Below the pieces are notes generated by a model. That model was not told where the DNA came from. It worked only from the letters and a program-made list of their open reading frames with translations, and ran no database searches. From Faecalibacterium prausnitzii (GTDB taxonomy: Bacteria; Bacillota; Clostridia; Oscillospirales; Ruminococcaceae), in contig NZ_CP065377.1 of assembly GCF_019967995.1 (NCBI RefSeq), positions 2,873,511 through 2,937,510 of the forward strand: a stretch of 64,000 nucleotides of DNA. Reading direction: 5' to 3'. Positions 46,565-55,040 of this stretch are shown here, one piece after another (the first letter of the stretch is position 1; every line of letters begins with the position of its first letter). Made by a program: the position numbers and the translations under genes.

Positions 46565-46978
46565 ATGAACATTCTTGTCATCGGCTGCGACCAGGTGGGT
46601 GCCGCCCTGGTGCGCGACCTGGAACACATCGGCCACGACATCTCCCTGATCGAGAAGGACTCTGAGCAGCTCAAGCGGCTGGACAGCTTCGACGATTACA
46701 ACTTTGGCGGCACGGCTCTGGTGGGCGACCCCACCGACCCCGACGTCCTCAAGCAGGGCGGCATCGAGAACTGCGACGCCGTGGCTGCCGTCAGCGAGGA
46801 CGACTCGGTGAACCTGATGGCGGCACAGATCGCCAAAAGCATCTTCCAGCGCGAAAAGGTCCTCTGCCGCGTCTCGGACCCGCATCTGCAAGTGCTCTAC
46901 CACAAGGTCTACGGGCTGGAGACCATCTGTCCCACCATCCTCACAGAACAGGCCGTGTTCCGGGCACTGGCAAAGTAA
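46565..46978 (+). CDS. TrkA-N (RCK) protein without TrkA-C domain
   Basis: This 137-residue protein is a single RCK nucleotide-binding domain, as in regulators of Trk/Ktr potassium uptake. The glycine-rich loop reads VIGCDQVGAAL, so the second glycine of GxGxxG is Asp. It has the acidic strand end (ISLIEKD) that binds ribose. The usual TrkA-C domain is missing. GAGGT lies before the ATG. It is followed by a full-length paralogue 61 bp later, so the two may form a heteromeric ring. No Trk membrane subunit is in the window. Confidence 0.85.
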   Translation: MNILVIGCDQVGAALVRDLEHIGHDISLIEKDSEQLKRLDSFDDYNFGGTALVGDPTDPDVLKQGGIENCDAVAAVSEDDSVNLMAAQIAKSIFQREKVLCRVSDPHLQVLYHKVYGLETICPTILTEQAVFRALAK

Positions 46979-47039
46979 AGCCTCTCCGGCCGCTTTGCGG
47001 CGGCAAGAAGATAAACTTTAAGTAATATCGAGGTTTTGT

Positions 47040-47705
47040 ATGAAAGTTTGTATTGCCGGCGGCGGGCGCGTGGGGCGGTATCTGGCCCAGAGCCTGCTGG
47101 CCAACCACCATTCCGTTGTCATCATCGAACCAGTGGAAGCGCAGTGCCGGATGCTGGCCGACCAGCTGGACATCCCGGTCATCTGCGGCGATTCCATCAA
47201 TATGGATACCCTGCACAGTGCCGACGCGGCCAGCTGCGACGCCTTTGTGGCCGTGACCGGCTCGGATGAGGACAACCTCATCGCCTGCCAGATCGCGAAG
47301 CGGGAGTTCGGCGTCGGCCGCACCGTGGCCCGTGCCTCCAACCCCAAGAACCGGGAACTGCTCCACACCCTCGGCGTGGACACCGTGGTCTGCGGCACCG
47401 ACAACCTGAGCCACATCCTGGAGCGGGAGATCGAGACCGACACCATCCGCCAGCTGCTCTCGCTGGGCGGCGGCACGGCCAGCCTGAACGAGATCCTGCT
47501 GCCGGAGAACTTCCTCTATGCGGGCAAGGCCATCATGGACATCCCCATCCCCGGCGATGCCATCCTGGTCAGCATCACCCGCGACACCGAGCTCATCATC
47601 CCCCACGGCAACACCGTCCTGCTGCCGTGGGACCGCATCCTGCTCCTGACGCAGGATGACACCCTCCACCTGCTGACCGAGGCGTGGGGGCTCAGCGGCA
47701 AATGA
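47040..47705 (+). CDS. TrkA-family potassium uptake regulator
   Basis: The protein is 221 residues: RCK/TrkA-N domain (1-135, GGGRVGRYLA with intact glycines) and TrkA-C (140-220, IMDIPIPGDAILVSITRD). It would bind NAD(H) or ATP and gate a Trk channel. Its stop overlaps the next gene's ATG (ATGA). A weak GAGG site precedes the start. Confidence 0.9.
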   Translation: MKVCIAGGGRVGRYLAQSLLANHHSVVIIEPVEAQCRMLADQLDIPVICGDSINMDTLHSADAASCDAFVAVTGSDEDNLIACQIAKREFGVGRTVARASNPKNRELLHTLGVDTVVCGTDNLSHILEREIETDTIRQLLSLGGGTASLNEILLPENFLYAGKAIMDIPIPGDAILVSITRDTELIIPHGNTVLLPWDRILLLTQDDTLHLLTEAWGLSGK

Positions 47706-48133
47706 CCGAGCGGGAGCTGCGCCGCACGGCGCTGGTCATCCCGCCCAAGGGCCGGGCGGTGCTCTGCATCTGGGCAGCCGCCGCCGGGCTGTTCCTTGCG
47801 CCGTTCGCCTTCTGGCAGAGCGTGTCCGCCGGGGCGGTCTTCTGCCTGCTCTGGGCCGTGCTCACGGCCCTGCTGCGGGCGCGGGCCTGCAGCTATGCTG
47901 CCGTGCTGGGGGAACACACCCTGACCATCTATGCCGGCATCGCCTTTCCGGTGCGGCGGGTGGTGCCCCGCCGGGCCGTGACCGGCATCCAGCAGTTCCG
48001 CTCGCCGCTGCTGCGGCTGGCCGGCGTCACGGTGCTGGTCATCTCGGCTCCCGGCGCACGGGTGCTGGTGCCTGCCGTGCCCGCCGCACAGGCGGCGGCG
48101 CTGGCCTGTGCCCTTGCGGAGGACGCCCCATGA
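47702..48133 (+). CDS. small PH-like membrane protein
   Basis: This 143-residue protein has two membrane segments (about 20-37 and 42-60) followed by a beta domain (YAAVLGEHTLTIYAGIAFPV, RRVVPRRAVTGIQQF) typical of the bacterial PH (bPH2/YdbS) family. It is translationally coupled to both neighbours by ATGA overlaps. PH-type membrane pairs (YdbS/YdbT) are usual in Firmicutes; function is unclear. Confidence 0.75.
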   Translation: MTERELRRTALVIPPKGRAVLCIWAAAAGLFLAPFAFWQSVSAGAVFCLLWAVLTALLRARACSYAAVLGEHTLTIYAGIAFPVRRVVPRRAVTGIQQFRSPLLRLAGVTVLVISAPGARVLVPAVPAAQAAALACALAEDAP

Positions 48134-49509
48134 CCGAACATCGTCTGCACCCCTTTGCCGCCCTGCGGGTCCTCCGCAAAACGCTGGTGCTCTATCTGGT
48201 GCCGCTCCTCCGCGTGCTGTTTGAGCGCAACTGGGCGGCGCTGCGGGCAGCGCTCCGGCAGGATCTCATCCTCTTTCTGCTGGTCTGTGCGCTGAGCTGG
48301 GTCATCCTCCACGCGAGCAGCTGGTCTTTGGACGAAAGCGGCACCTTCTGCCTCCACTGGAAGCTGCTGTTCCGGTTCGACCGGACGGTGCGGGGCGCTT
48401 CGCTGGCAGCCCTGACCATCGAGCGGCCGTTTTATTACCGGCTGGCCGGGGCCAGCCGGGTGACGCTCTATCCCGTGGGCGAGCCGAAACAGCGCACCCT
48501 GACCCTCTGCCTCCGCCGGGCCGATGCGCAGCATCTGGCCGACCAGCTGCTCCCCATCGAGGCCCCCAGCCTGCACCGGCCCAAAGGCGGCGAGCGGGCT
48601 GCGCTGGGGCTGCTGGGGGCCAACAGCCTTTCCACGCTGGCGCTCTTTCTGCTGGCCATCCGGCAGACGCAGCAGGGCCCGGACCGCTATGAGCTGGCCT
48701 TTGCGCAGATCAACTTTCTGGCCGGGCTGGCGGCACGGTGGCTGCCCGCCGGTGCGGCCTGGCTGCTGGCCTTCTCCGGCTTTCTGCTGGGGCTGAGCCT
48801 GCTGCGCAGTTTTGTGCAGACGGTGCACTACGAGGTCTGGCACACCAGCACCCAGATCGGCAGCCGCGGCGGCTGGCTGGACCGGTTCGAGTGCCGGGTG
48901 AAGAGCGACCAGATCAGCTTTGCCGATGTCCGCCTTTCCCCCTTTGCCCGGCTGATGCGGCGCTGGCCGGTCTTCGTGACGGCGGGCAGCTGCTCCCCGG
49001 AGCTGCCGCTCTTCGTTTACCGTTCCGGGGAGGAAGCGCTTTTCCGGGAGCTTCTGCCCGAATTTCGGATGCCGCCGGACCTTCTGGCCCGGACGGAACA
49101 GCGCAGTCTCATCTTTTTTGCTCCCGCCGGAGCACCCTTTGCCCTCTGCGCCCTGCTCACCCTCATCTCCCGCTCCACCCTGCCCGGCCTGACCGTGACC
49201 TTGCTGTTCCCCACCCTTTTCTTTGCGGCGGGGCTGGCGGGCGGCGCGATGGGCTACCGGCGGGAAGGGGTCTGGCTGCGGGAGGGGCGTCTGACCCTGC
49301 GGCGGCAGCGGGGCATCTATCTGCACAGCATCTGCGTCTTCCATCCGGACATCTGCCTGACGGCCCGGCAGTCGCCCTGGGCCGTCCATGCAGACCGCAC
49401 CAATCTGACCGTCGCCTTCCCCGGCTTTGTCCGGCTGACGGTGCGCAGCATCCCGTGGCGGGACGCACAGAAATGTTTTGAATTTTTGGAAAGAAGTCGA
49501 ATCTTATGA
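48130..49509 (+). CDS. large PH-domain membrane protein (YdbT-like)
   Basis: The protein is 459 residues, with membrane segments at about 18-32, 47-63, 168-184, 202-228 and two near 345-385. Between and after them are beta-rich PH-like stretches (HYEVWHTSTQIGSRGGWLDR, FECRVKSDQISFADVRL), as in YdbT. Coupled upstream to the small PH-like gene and downstream to the HAD gene by ATGA overlaps. The usual second and third PH copies are hard to see by eye. Confidence 0.75.
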   Translation: MTEHRLHPFAALRVLRKTLVLYLVPLLRVLFERNWAALRAALRQDLILFLLVCALSWVILHASSWSLDESGTFCLHWKLLFRFDRTVRGASLAALTIERPFYYRLAGASRVTLYPVGEPKQRTLTLCLRRADAQHLADQLLPIEAPSLHRPKGGERAALGLLGANSLSTLALFLLAIRQTQQGPDRYELAFAQINFLAGLAARWLPAGAAWLLAFSGFLLGLSLLRSFVQTVHYEVWHTSTQIGSRGGWLDRFECRVKSDQISFADVRLSPFARLMRRWPVFVTAGSCSPELPLFVYRSGEEALFRELLPEFRMPPDLLARTEQRSLIFFAPAGAPFALCALLTLISRSTLPGLTVTLLFPTLFFAAGLAGGAMGYRREGVWLREGRLTLRRQRGIYLHSICVFHPDICLTARQSPWAVHADRTNLTVAFPGFVRLTVRSIPWRDAQKCFEFLERSRIL

Positions 49510-50162
49510 TAAAAACGATCCTTTTTGATCTGGACGGTACCCTTCTGAACACCATCGACGACCTGGCCGATGCAGGCAACTGGGTCTGCGCTCAGCACGG
49601 CTGGCCCACCTTTACGGTGGAGCAGTTCAAGCACATGGTCGGCAATGGCATCCCGAAGCTGGTGGAGCGCTTTTCGCCCGCCGATGCCCGGTCGCCCGAA
49701 CGGCTGGCCGCGACGCTGGCCGAGTTCACGGCCCGGTACGATGCCCACAAGGAAGACAAGACGGCACCCTATCCCGGCATCCCGGAGCTGCTGGACGCCC
49801 TGAAGGCCGAAGGCATCCAGACCGCCGTCTTTTCCAACAAGGCCGACCCGCTCTGCGGAAAGATCATCGCGCACTACTTCGGCACCGGTCGGTTCGAGCT
49901 TGTCCGGGGCAACCGCCCGAATGTGCCCACCAAGCCTGACCCCACCGGCGTCTATGCCCTGATGCAGGACCTCGGTGCAGAGGCCGCCAGCACCCTTTTC
50001 GTGGGCGACAGCGATGTGGATATCCTGACCGGCCACAACGCCGGTCTGCCCGCCATGGGCGCGCTCTGGGGCTTCCGGGGCGAAGCGGAGCTTACCGCAG
50101 CCGGTGCCGATGCGCTGGCCGCCGTGCCGATGGACATTCTGGAATTTGCCCGGAGAGGGTGA
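49506..50162 (+). CDS. HAD-family phosphatase (phosphoglycolate phosphatase-like)
   Basis: The protein is 218 residues. HAD motif I is FDLDGTLLNT (nucleophile D8), motif II is VFSNK, motif III is the lysine of TKPDP, and motif IV is FVGDSDVDI. The helical cap domain lies at 15-85. It fits the Gph/PpaX group. It is coupled to the PH-like gene by an ATGA overlap, which closes a five-gene operon starting with the TrkA proteins. Confidence 0.88.
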   Translation: MIKTILFDLDGTLLNTIDDLADAGNWVCAQHGWPTFTVEQFKHMVGNGIPKLVERFSPADARSPERLAATLAEFTARYDAHKEDKTAPYPGIPELLDALKAEGIQTAVFSNKADPLCGKIIAHYFGTGRFELVRGNRPNVPTKPDPTGVYALMQDLGAEAASTLFVGDSDVDILTGHNAGLPAMGALWGFRGEAELTAAGADALAAVPMDILEFARRG

Positions 50163-50270
50163 TTTTTGTTTTCATAAAGTTTACGGGCAGTTCATTGCAT
50201 TCCGGGGCCTTCTTTCTTATAATTTGATTCAAATTTGAATCACACCGGAATCATCTGGAGGTATCCCCTT

Positions 50271-50939
50271 ATGGCAGCTGAAAAGAAAGCATCCCCCAAT
50301 GTCGAGAGCCGCCTGCGCCACAACATCCTGAAAATGCCGCAGGAGGTCTATCAGGCCAGCGGCATCGTCATCAACGGTCGGCGGCTGAAAAGCTTCGTCT
50401 TCACCACCGACCTCGCCATCATCCGCAACTGCGATGCCGACGCCGTCTTCGCCGTCTATCCGTTCACGCCTCAACAGGCCATCAGTGACGCCATCATCAA
50501 GGCCTCTTACATCCCGGTGTTCTGCGGCGTGGGCGGCGGCACCACCCACGGTGTGCGCACCCTGAACCTGGCCCGCGACGTCGAGAGCCAGGGTGCCATG
50601 GGCGTCGTGCTCAACTCCCCCATTTCCGACCTGAATCTGCTGGCGGTCTCGCGGGTGGTGGACATCCCGGTCATCATCACCGTGACCAAGGCGGACACCG
50701 ACATCCGTGCCCGCCTCGAATCCGGCGCGTCCATCCTGAATGTGGCTTGCAGCACCGACACGCCCCGCATCGTGAAAAAGATCCGCGATGCGTTCCCGGA
50801 TGTCCCCATCATCGCCAGCGGCGGCAAGACCGGCGAGAGCATCTCGGCCACCATCGCCGCCGGTGCCAACGCCATCACCTACACTCCGCCGTCCCCGGCC
50901 ATCCTGTTCAAAGAGATGATGGAAAAGTACCGGGAGTGA
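50271..50939 (+). CDS. TIM-barrel-like protein, function unknown
   Basis: The protein is 222 residues. The sequence resembles a phosphate-binding beta/alpha barrel: GIVINGRRLKSFVFTTDL near 30-47, VVDIPVIITVTKAD, and the typical final phosphate-binding loop ASGGKTGESISATIAAGANA followed by ITYTPPS. Comparable proteins in Clostridia are annotated only as hydrolase or uncharacterised. GGAGG precedes the ATG at 50271; the in-frame upstream extension has none. A strong terminator follows. Confidence 0.75.
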   Translation: MAAEKKASPNVESRLRHNILKMPQEVYQASGIVINGRRLKSFVFTTDLAIIRNCDADAVFAVYPFTPQQAISDAIIKASYIPVFCGVGGGTTHGVRTLNLARDVESQGAMGVVLNSPISDLNLLAVSRVVDIPVIITVTKADTDIRARLESGASILNVACSTDTPRIVKKIRDAFPDVPIIASGGKTGESISATIAAGANAITYTPPSPAILFKEMMEKYRE

Positions 50940-50962
50940 CGGCACGGAAAACGCCCCATGTT

Positions 50963-50996
50963 CGAGCGGCTGCGGCAGTGCAGCCGCTCGTTTTTT
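50963..50996 (+). terminator. terminator of the TIM-barrel-like gene
   Basis: CGAGCGGCTG/CAGCCGCTCG followed by six T. Confidence 0.9.
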
Positions 50997-51046
50997 CGGG
51001 CTGTACCGGAGATCTGAAAAAAATTTGATTTTTTTAGAAATAATTG

Positions 51047-51075
51047 TTGACAAACAGGCGAGTTCTGGATATAAT
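51047..51075 (+). promoter_or_regulatory. tRNA promoter
   Basis: Consensus TTGACA (51047-51052), 17-bp spacer, TATAAT (51070-51075), 35 bp before tRNA-Met. Confidence 0.85.
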
Positions 51076-51109
51076 AATAAAGCACCGTTCAAGTGCGCAA
51101 ACAAAATAT

Positions 51110-51186
51110 GGCGGCATAGCTCAGTTGGCTAGAGCATTCGGTTCATACCCGAAGTGTCACCGGTTCAAATCCAGTTGCCGCTACCA
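51110..51186 (+). tRNA. tRNA-Met(CAT)
   Basis: A 77-base cloverleaf with anticodon loop TTCATAC, anticodon CAT, T-loop TTCAAAT and encoded CCA. The first acceptor pair is G-T (GGCGGCA/TGCCGCT). It lacks the three G-C pairs of the initiator anticodon stem, so it is most likely the elongator. Confidence 0.95.
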
Positions 51187-51277
51187 AGTTACAGAGTTTC
51201 GCTAAGATAAGGGGGACGGTCGTCCGCAATAGTGGATGATGAATGTCGGAGGTTTTAGCGAAGCTCTGTATTTATAA
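51187..51277 (+). ncRNA. long hairpin between two tRNAs, unknown role
   Basis: ACAGAGTTTCGCTAA and TTAGCGAAGCTCTGT pair across about 50 bases of loop, which itself contains GACGGTCGTCC. A single transcript from the tRNA promoter would carry it. It may be only a processing signal. Confidence 0.4.
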
Positions 51278-51349
51278 GGCCCGTTGGTCAAGCGGTTAAG
51301 ACACGGCCCTTTCACGGCTGTAACATGGGTTCGATTCCCGTACGGGTCA
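51278..51349 (+). tRNA. tRNA-Glu(TTC)
   Basis: A 72-base cloverleaf: acceptor GGCCCGT/ACGGGTC, anticodon loop CTTTCAC (anticodon TTC), T-loop TTCGATT. No encoded CCA. Confidence 0.95.
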
Positions 51350-51350
51350 T

Positions 51351-51389
51351 AAAAGCGTTCAAGCAAAGGCTTGAACGCTTTTATTTTTT
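51351..51389 (+). terminator. terminator of the tRNA operon
   Basis: AAAAGCGTTCAAG/CTTGAACGCTTTT followed by ATTTTTT. Confidence 0.9.
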
Positions 51390-51535
51390 GCCCGCATGGG
51401 AATCGAACAGGGCGGCGGTGCGAAGCACCGTAAGCAATCAGCCCTGCAGGCTGTTGCTTAGCCCGCGGGTCCCAGCGTACCAGGAATGTCTACGAGGCGA
51501 GACTGCCGTGAAGAAATCGTCCCCCATCAACAGCA
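51390..51535. other. structured intergenic element with an inverted tRNA 3'-end-like start
   Basis: The first bases (CCCGCATGGGAATCGAAC) resemble the reverse complement of the tRNA-Glu 3' end. They are followed by GGTGC-GAA-GCACC and AAGCAATCAGCC/GGCTGTTGCTT hairpins and a CCCGCGGG palindrome. No coding frame. The nature is unknown. Confidence 0.4.
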
Positions 51536-51585
51536 AACACCCCGCTCGATCGTCTGCGTCAGCAAACGGTAAAGCGGGGTGTTTT
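51536..51585. terminator. bidirectional hairpin after serS
   Basis: AACACCCCGCT/AGCGGGGTGTT, T run on the plus side; may serve serS on the minus strand as well. Confidence 0.6.
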
Positions 51586-51628
51586 CAACATCTTATTGCA
51601 TTGTTGTGGAAAACTGTGTGGTCAGCTC

Positions 51629-52960
51629 TCAGCCCTTCTTGTGGGTCGGGACCATGACCTCCAGGCCGCCCATGTAGGGCTGCAGGACCTTGGGGATGGT
51701 GACCGAGCCGTCGGCCTGCAGGTGGTTCTCCAGGAAGGCGATCAGCATACGCGGAGGTGCCACGCAGGTGTTGTTCAGCGTGTGGGCCAGATAGGTCTTG
51801 CCGTCCTTACCCTTGACGCGGATGTGCAGGCGGCGGGCCTGTGCATCGCCCAGGTTGGAGCAGGAACAGACCTCGAAGTACTTCTGCTGGCGGGGGCTCC
51901 AGGCCTCGATGTCGCAGCTCTTGACCTTCAGGTCTGCCAGGTCGCCGGAGCAGCAGTTCAGTTGACGGACGGGGATCTCCATGTTGCGGAACAGCTCCAC
52001 AGAGTTCTTCCACAGTTTCTCATACCAGTCGGCGCTCTCTTCGGGGCGGCAGACGACGATCATCTCCTGCTTCTCGAACTGGTGGATGCGGTAGATGCCG
52101 CGCTCCTCGATGCCGTGGGCGCCCTTCTCCTTGCGGAAGCAGGGGCTGTAAGAGGTCAGGGTCAGGGGCAGCGTTGCCTCGTCGAGGGTCTGGTCGATGA
52201 AGCGGCCGATCATGGTGTGCTCGCTGGTGCCGATCAGGTACAGGTCCTCACCCTCGATCTTGTACATCATGGCGTCCATCTCCGGGAAGGACATCACGCC
52301 CTGCACCACATTGCCGTGCATCATGAAGGGCGGGATGACATAGGTGAAGCCCTTGTCGATCATGAAGTCACGCGCATAGGCCAGAACGGCCTCGTGCAGG
52401 CGGGCGATGTTGCCCAGCAGATAGTAGAAGCCATTGCCGGCCACGCGGCCTGCGGCGTCCATATCAATGCCGTCGAAGCTCTCCATGATCTCGGTGTGGT
52501 ACGGGATGGGGAAATCGGGCACGACGGGCTCACCGAAGCGCTGTGCCTCGACGTTGTAGGTGTCATCGGGACCGATGGGCACGCTGGGGTCGATCATCTG
52601 GGGGATGGTGTACATGATCTCCTGGATGCGGGCTGCAAGCGTCGCCTCCTCGGCTTCCAGCTCTGCCATCTTGTCTGCGTCGGCCTTGACGGCGGCGTTG
52701 TTGGCGTCGATCTGCTTTTGCAGCTCAGCCTTCTGTGCCTCGTCGGTGCACTTCTTCAGCTGGCCGAACAGCGGGCCGTTGGCCTTGCTCAGCTTGTTGC
52801 GGGCAGCCTTGAGGGATTCGACCTCCTTCAGGCACTCACGGTACTTGGCGTCCTTCTCAACGACCTCGTCCACGAGGGGGAGCTTGGCGTCCTGGAACTT
52901 CTTCTTGATGTTTTCCTTGACCGCGTCCGGGTTCTCACGGACAAATTTGATATCAAGCAT
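51629..52960 (-). CDS. serS: seryl-tRNA synthetase
   Basis: This 443-residue class II synthetase charges tRNA-Ser. The N-terminal 110 residues form the tRNA-binding coiled coil. The catalytic core carries motif 2 (CFRKEKGAHGIEERGIYRIH, then QFEKQE) and the GTSEHTMIG serine pocket. It has a cysteine-rich stretch (LNCCSGDLADLK, SCDIEAW, VCSCSNLGD). Length is normal. AGGAG precedes the ATG. A short GC hairpin in its leader (GGGCGGGCTCCCGCC) is not a T-box. Confidence 0.93.
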   Translation of the reverse strand: MLDIKFVRENPDAVKENIKKKFQDAKLPLVDEVVEKDAKYRECLKEVESLKAARNKLSKANGPLFGQLKKCTDEAQKAELQKQIDANNAAVKADADKMAELEAEEATLAARIQEIMYTIPQMIDPSVPIGPDDTYNVEAQRFGEPVVPDFPIPYHTEIMESFDGIDMDAAGRVAGNGFYYLLGNIARLHEAVLAYARDFMIDKGFTYVIPPFMMHGNVVQGVMSFPEMDAMMYKIEGEDLYLIGTSEHTMIGRFIDQTLDEATLPLTLTSYSPCFRKEKGAHGIEERGIYRIHQFEKQEMIVVCRPEESADWYEKLWKNSVELFRNMEIPVRQLNCCSGDLADLKVKSCDIEAWSPRQQKYFEVCSCSNLGDAQARRLHIRVKGKDGKTYLAHTLNNTCVAPPRMLIAFLENHLQADGSVTIPKVLQPYMGGLEVMVPTHKKG

Positions 52961-53036
52961 GATTTACTCTCCTTACTCTATTTCATTCGCGCGGGGGCGC
53001 ATCGTCCCCGTGCCGTTCAAAGGCGGGAGCCCGCCC

Positions 53037-53912
53037 TCAATCGCATGATTGTTGATACTGGCCCAGCAGGTTTGCAAAGGCCCGGAGCTGTTCGTCCGAA
53101 TAGAAATGCACCGTCAGCCTGCCCTTGCCGCCATGATATGCAACGTTGACTTCGCTGCCCAGCACCTCTTTCAGGCTCTCCTCCACCTCCACCGGCAATG
53201 TGTCGATGGGGGCCGGTTCGGCGGGGCCTTTGGCGGGCCGTGCCAGCTTTTTGCAGAGCACTTCGGCCTGCCGGACGTTCAGTTCATGGTCGGCGATCAT
53301 CTGCGCAGCCTGCTCCTGCAGCTCCGGCGTGGGCAGGCCCAGGATGACCTTGGCGTGGCCGGTGTTGATGAAACCGCTCTTGAGCAGCTCCAGCACATTT
53401 TCCGGCAGGTTCAGCAGGCGCAGGCTGTTGGCCAGCGCACTGCGGCTCTTGCCCAACTTCCGGGCGGCCTGCTCCTGGGTCAGGTCGCAGCGGGTCATCA
53501 GCTCACGGATGCCCATGGCCTCTTCCACCGGGTCCAGGTCTTCGCGCTGCAGGTTCTCCACCAGCGCGATCTCCATGGCCTGCTCGTCGGTGACGTCCTT
53601 TACGACGACCGGCGCTTCGGTCAGGCCCGCCATCCGGCAGGCCCGCCAGCGGCGCTCGCCTGCCACGATGAGGTAGCCGCCGGATACCTTGGGCCGCACC
53701 GCGATGGGCTGGATGAGGCCATGCTCGGCGATGCTGGAGGCCAGCTCGGCCAGTGTCTCGTCATCAAAGGTCTTGCGGGGCTGGTCGGGGTCAGGCTCGA
53801 TCTCCCGCAGCGGCAGGGTCTCGATCTTTGCATTGTCGGGCTCAAAGCTGGGCGAAACGTCCTCGAACAGACTTTCCAGCCCTCGGCCGAGGCCCCCTCT
53901 TTTCTTTGCCAT
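53037..53912 (-). CDS. parB: chromosome partitioning protein ParB
   Basis: This 291-residue ParB/Spo0J binds parS and loads condensin at the origin. It has the N-terminal CTPase/ParB fold (DQPRKTFDDETLAELASSI, the GERRWRA box at about 85), a HTH (LTQEQAARKLGKSRSALANS) and a C-terminal dimerisation domain. The start MAKKRGGLGRGLESLF is typical. The ribosome site GGGGGAAG lies inside the end of parA, 4 bp upstream of this gene. Confidence 0.95.
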   Translation of the reverse strand: MAKKRGGLGRGLESLFEDVSPSFEPDNAKIETLPLREIEPDPDQPRKTFDDETLAELASSIAEHGLIQPIAVRPKVSGGYLIVAGERRWRACRMAGLTEAPVVVKDVTDEQAMEIALVENLQREDLDPVEEAMGIRELMTRCDLTQEQAARKLGKSRSALANSLRLLNLPENVLELLKSGFINTGHAKVILGLPTPELQEQAAQMIADHELNVRQAEVLCKKLARPAKGPAEPAPIDTLPVEVEESLKEVLGSEVNVAYHGGKGRLTVHFYSDEQLRAFANLLGQYQQSCD

Positions 53913-53916
53913 CTCC

Positions 53917-54768
53917 TTATACTTCCCCCTGCTTTACTTCTTCCAGCGCATTTTTCGGTTCGGCGGGTGCACTGCTGCCCTTGCCGCGCCGTTTGGCAGG
54001 CTCGTGCGGGCGGTTGTTCTTCACGAACTCAATGGCGAGGTCCATGTAGGCCTCGCTGCCCTTGCCCTTCGGCTCGTAGAAATTGATGGGCTGGCCGTAG
54101 CTGGGTGCCTCCGAAATGCGGATGGTGCGTGGGATGGTGGTCTTGTAGACCTTGGCCCCGAAGTACTTCTTGACCTGCTCCACGACCTGCATGGTCAGGT
54201 TCAGGCGGCCGGAGAACATCGTGAAGACCACGCCCTCAATGTCCAGATAGGGGTTGTACTTCTTGCGGATGGTCTTCAGGGTGCTGATGAGCTCAGACAG
54301 ACCTTCCAGCGCATAATACTCGCACTGGATCGGGATCAGCACACTGTCGCAGGCGCACAGACCGTTCAGCGTCAGCAGGTCCAGGCTGGGCGGGCAGTCG
54401 ATGAAGATGAAGTCATAGTCCTTCTGCACCTCGGCCAGCGCCTTGCGCAGGCGGCTCTCACGGCCGGGCAGGTCGATCATTTCCAGGCTCGCGCCCGCCA
54501 GCCGGGTGTTGGAGCCGATGACGTCGGTGCGGAACTCGGTGTTCCGGATGGCCTGCCGGGCGCTCGCCTCGCCGATGAGCATCTCATACGTCCCCAGCTC
54601 GACGCTCCGCTTGGGGATGCCGTAGCCGGTGGTGGTGTTGCCCTGCGGGTCCAGATCCACGATGAGCACCTTTTTGCCCAGCGCCGCAACACAGGACGAC
54701 AGATTGACGGCCGTGGTCGTTTTGCCCACGCCGCCCTTTTGGTTTGCAACTGCAACTATTTTTGCCAC
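53917..54768 (-). CDS. parA: chromosome partitioning ATPase ParA (Soj)
   Basis: The protein is 283 residues. The deviant Walker A is KGGVGKTTTAVNL at residues 11-23, Walker A' is LDPQGN and Walker B is FIFIDCPPSLD. Together with ParB it moves or tethers origins and controls DnaA in relatives. A C-terminal Lys/Arg and Glu-rich tail of about 30 residues (HEPAKRRGKGSSAPAEPKNA) is longer than in Soj. A parS site sits just upstream. Confidence 0.95.
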   Translation of the reverse strand: MAKIVAVANQKGGVGKTTTAVNLSSCVAALGKKVLIVDLDPQGNTTTGYGIPKRSVELGTYEMLIGEASARQAIRNTEFRTDVIGSNTRLAGASLEMIDLPGRESRLRKALAEVQKDYDFIFIDCPPSLDLLTLNGLCACDSVLIPIQCEYYALEGLSELISTLKTIRKKYNPYLDIEGVVFTMFSGRLNLTMQVVEQVKKYFGAKVYKTTIPRTIRISEAPSYGQPINFYEPKGKGSEAYMDLAIEFVKNNRPHEPAKRRGKGSSAPAEPKNALEEVKQGEV

Positions 54769-54798
54769 GCGCGTTTTCTTCCTCTCAGGAAAACTTTT

Positions 54799-54814
54799 TG
54801 TTCCACGTGGAACA
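54799..54814. promoter_or_regulatory. parS: parS site 1 (perfect palindrome)
   Basis: TGTTCCACGTGGAACA, a 16-bp perfect palindrome matching the parS consensus except at the two symmetric T/A positions. It lies between noc and parA, 30 bp before the parA start. Confidence 0.85.
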
Positions 54815-55015
54815 TTCGAGGTCGGGCCGCCGTTTTCCCGTCTGCGGACCCCTTTGTTCTTTAGTATAGCACATCAGCGCGGCTTTTTGAACCCGATTCT
54901 TTATAATTTTGCGCGAAAACGGCCCCACATTCGCAGATTTTGCTTCCTCCGTTCGATTTTTTCAAATTCTTTCGCTCTCCCGGCGCGTTTTTGCTGTTGT
55001 TTTTTCGGCTCCGGA

Positions 55016-55031
55016 TGTTCCACATGGAACA
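55016..55031. promoter_or_regulatory. parS: parS site 2
   Basis: TGTTCCACATGGAACA, one base from site 1 in the core. It sits just after the noc-like stop codon. The rest of 54815-55040 holds the parA leader and nothing else recognised. Confidence 0.75.
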
Positions 55032-55040
55032 TTCCCTCCC

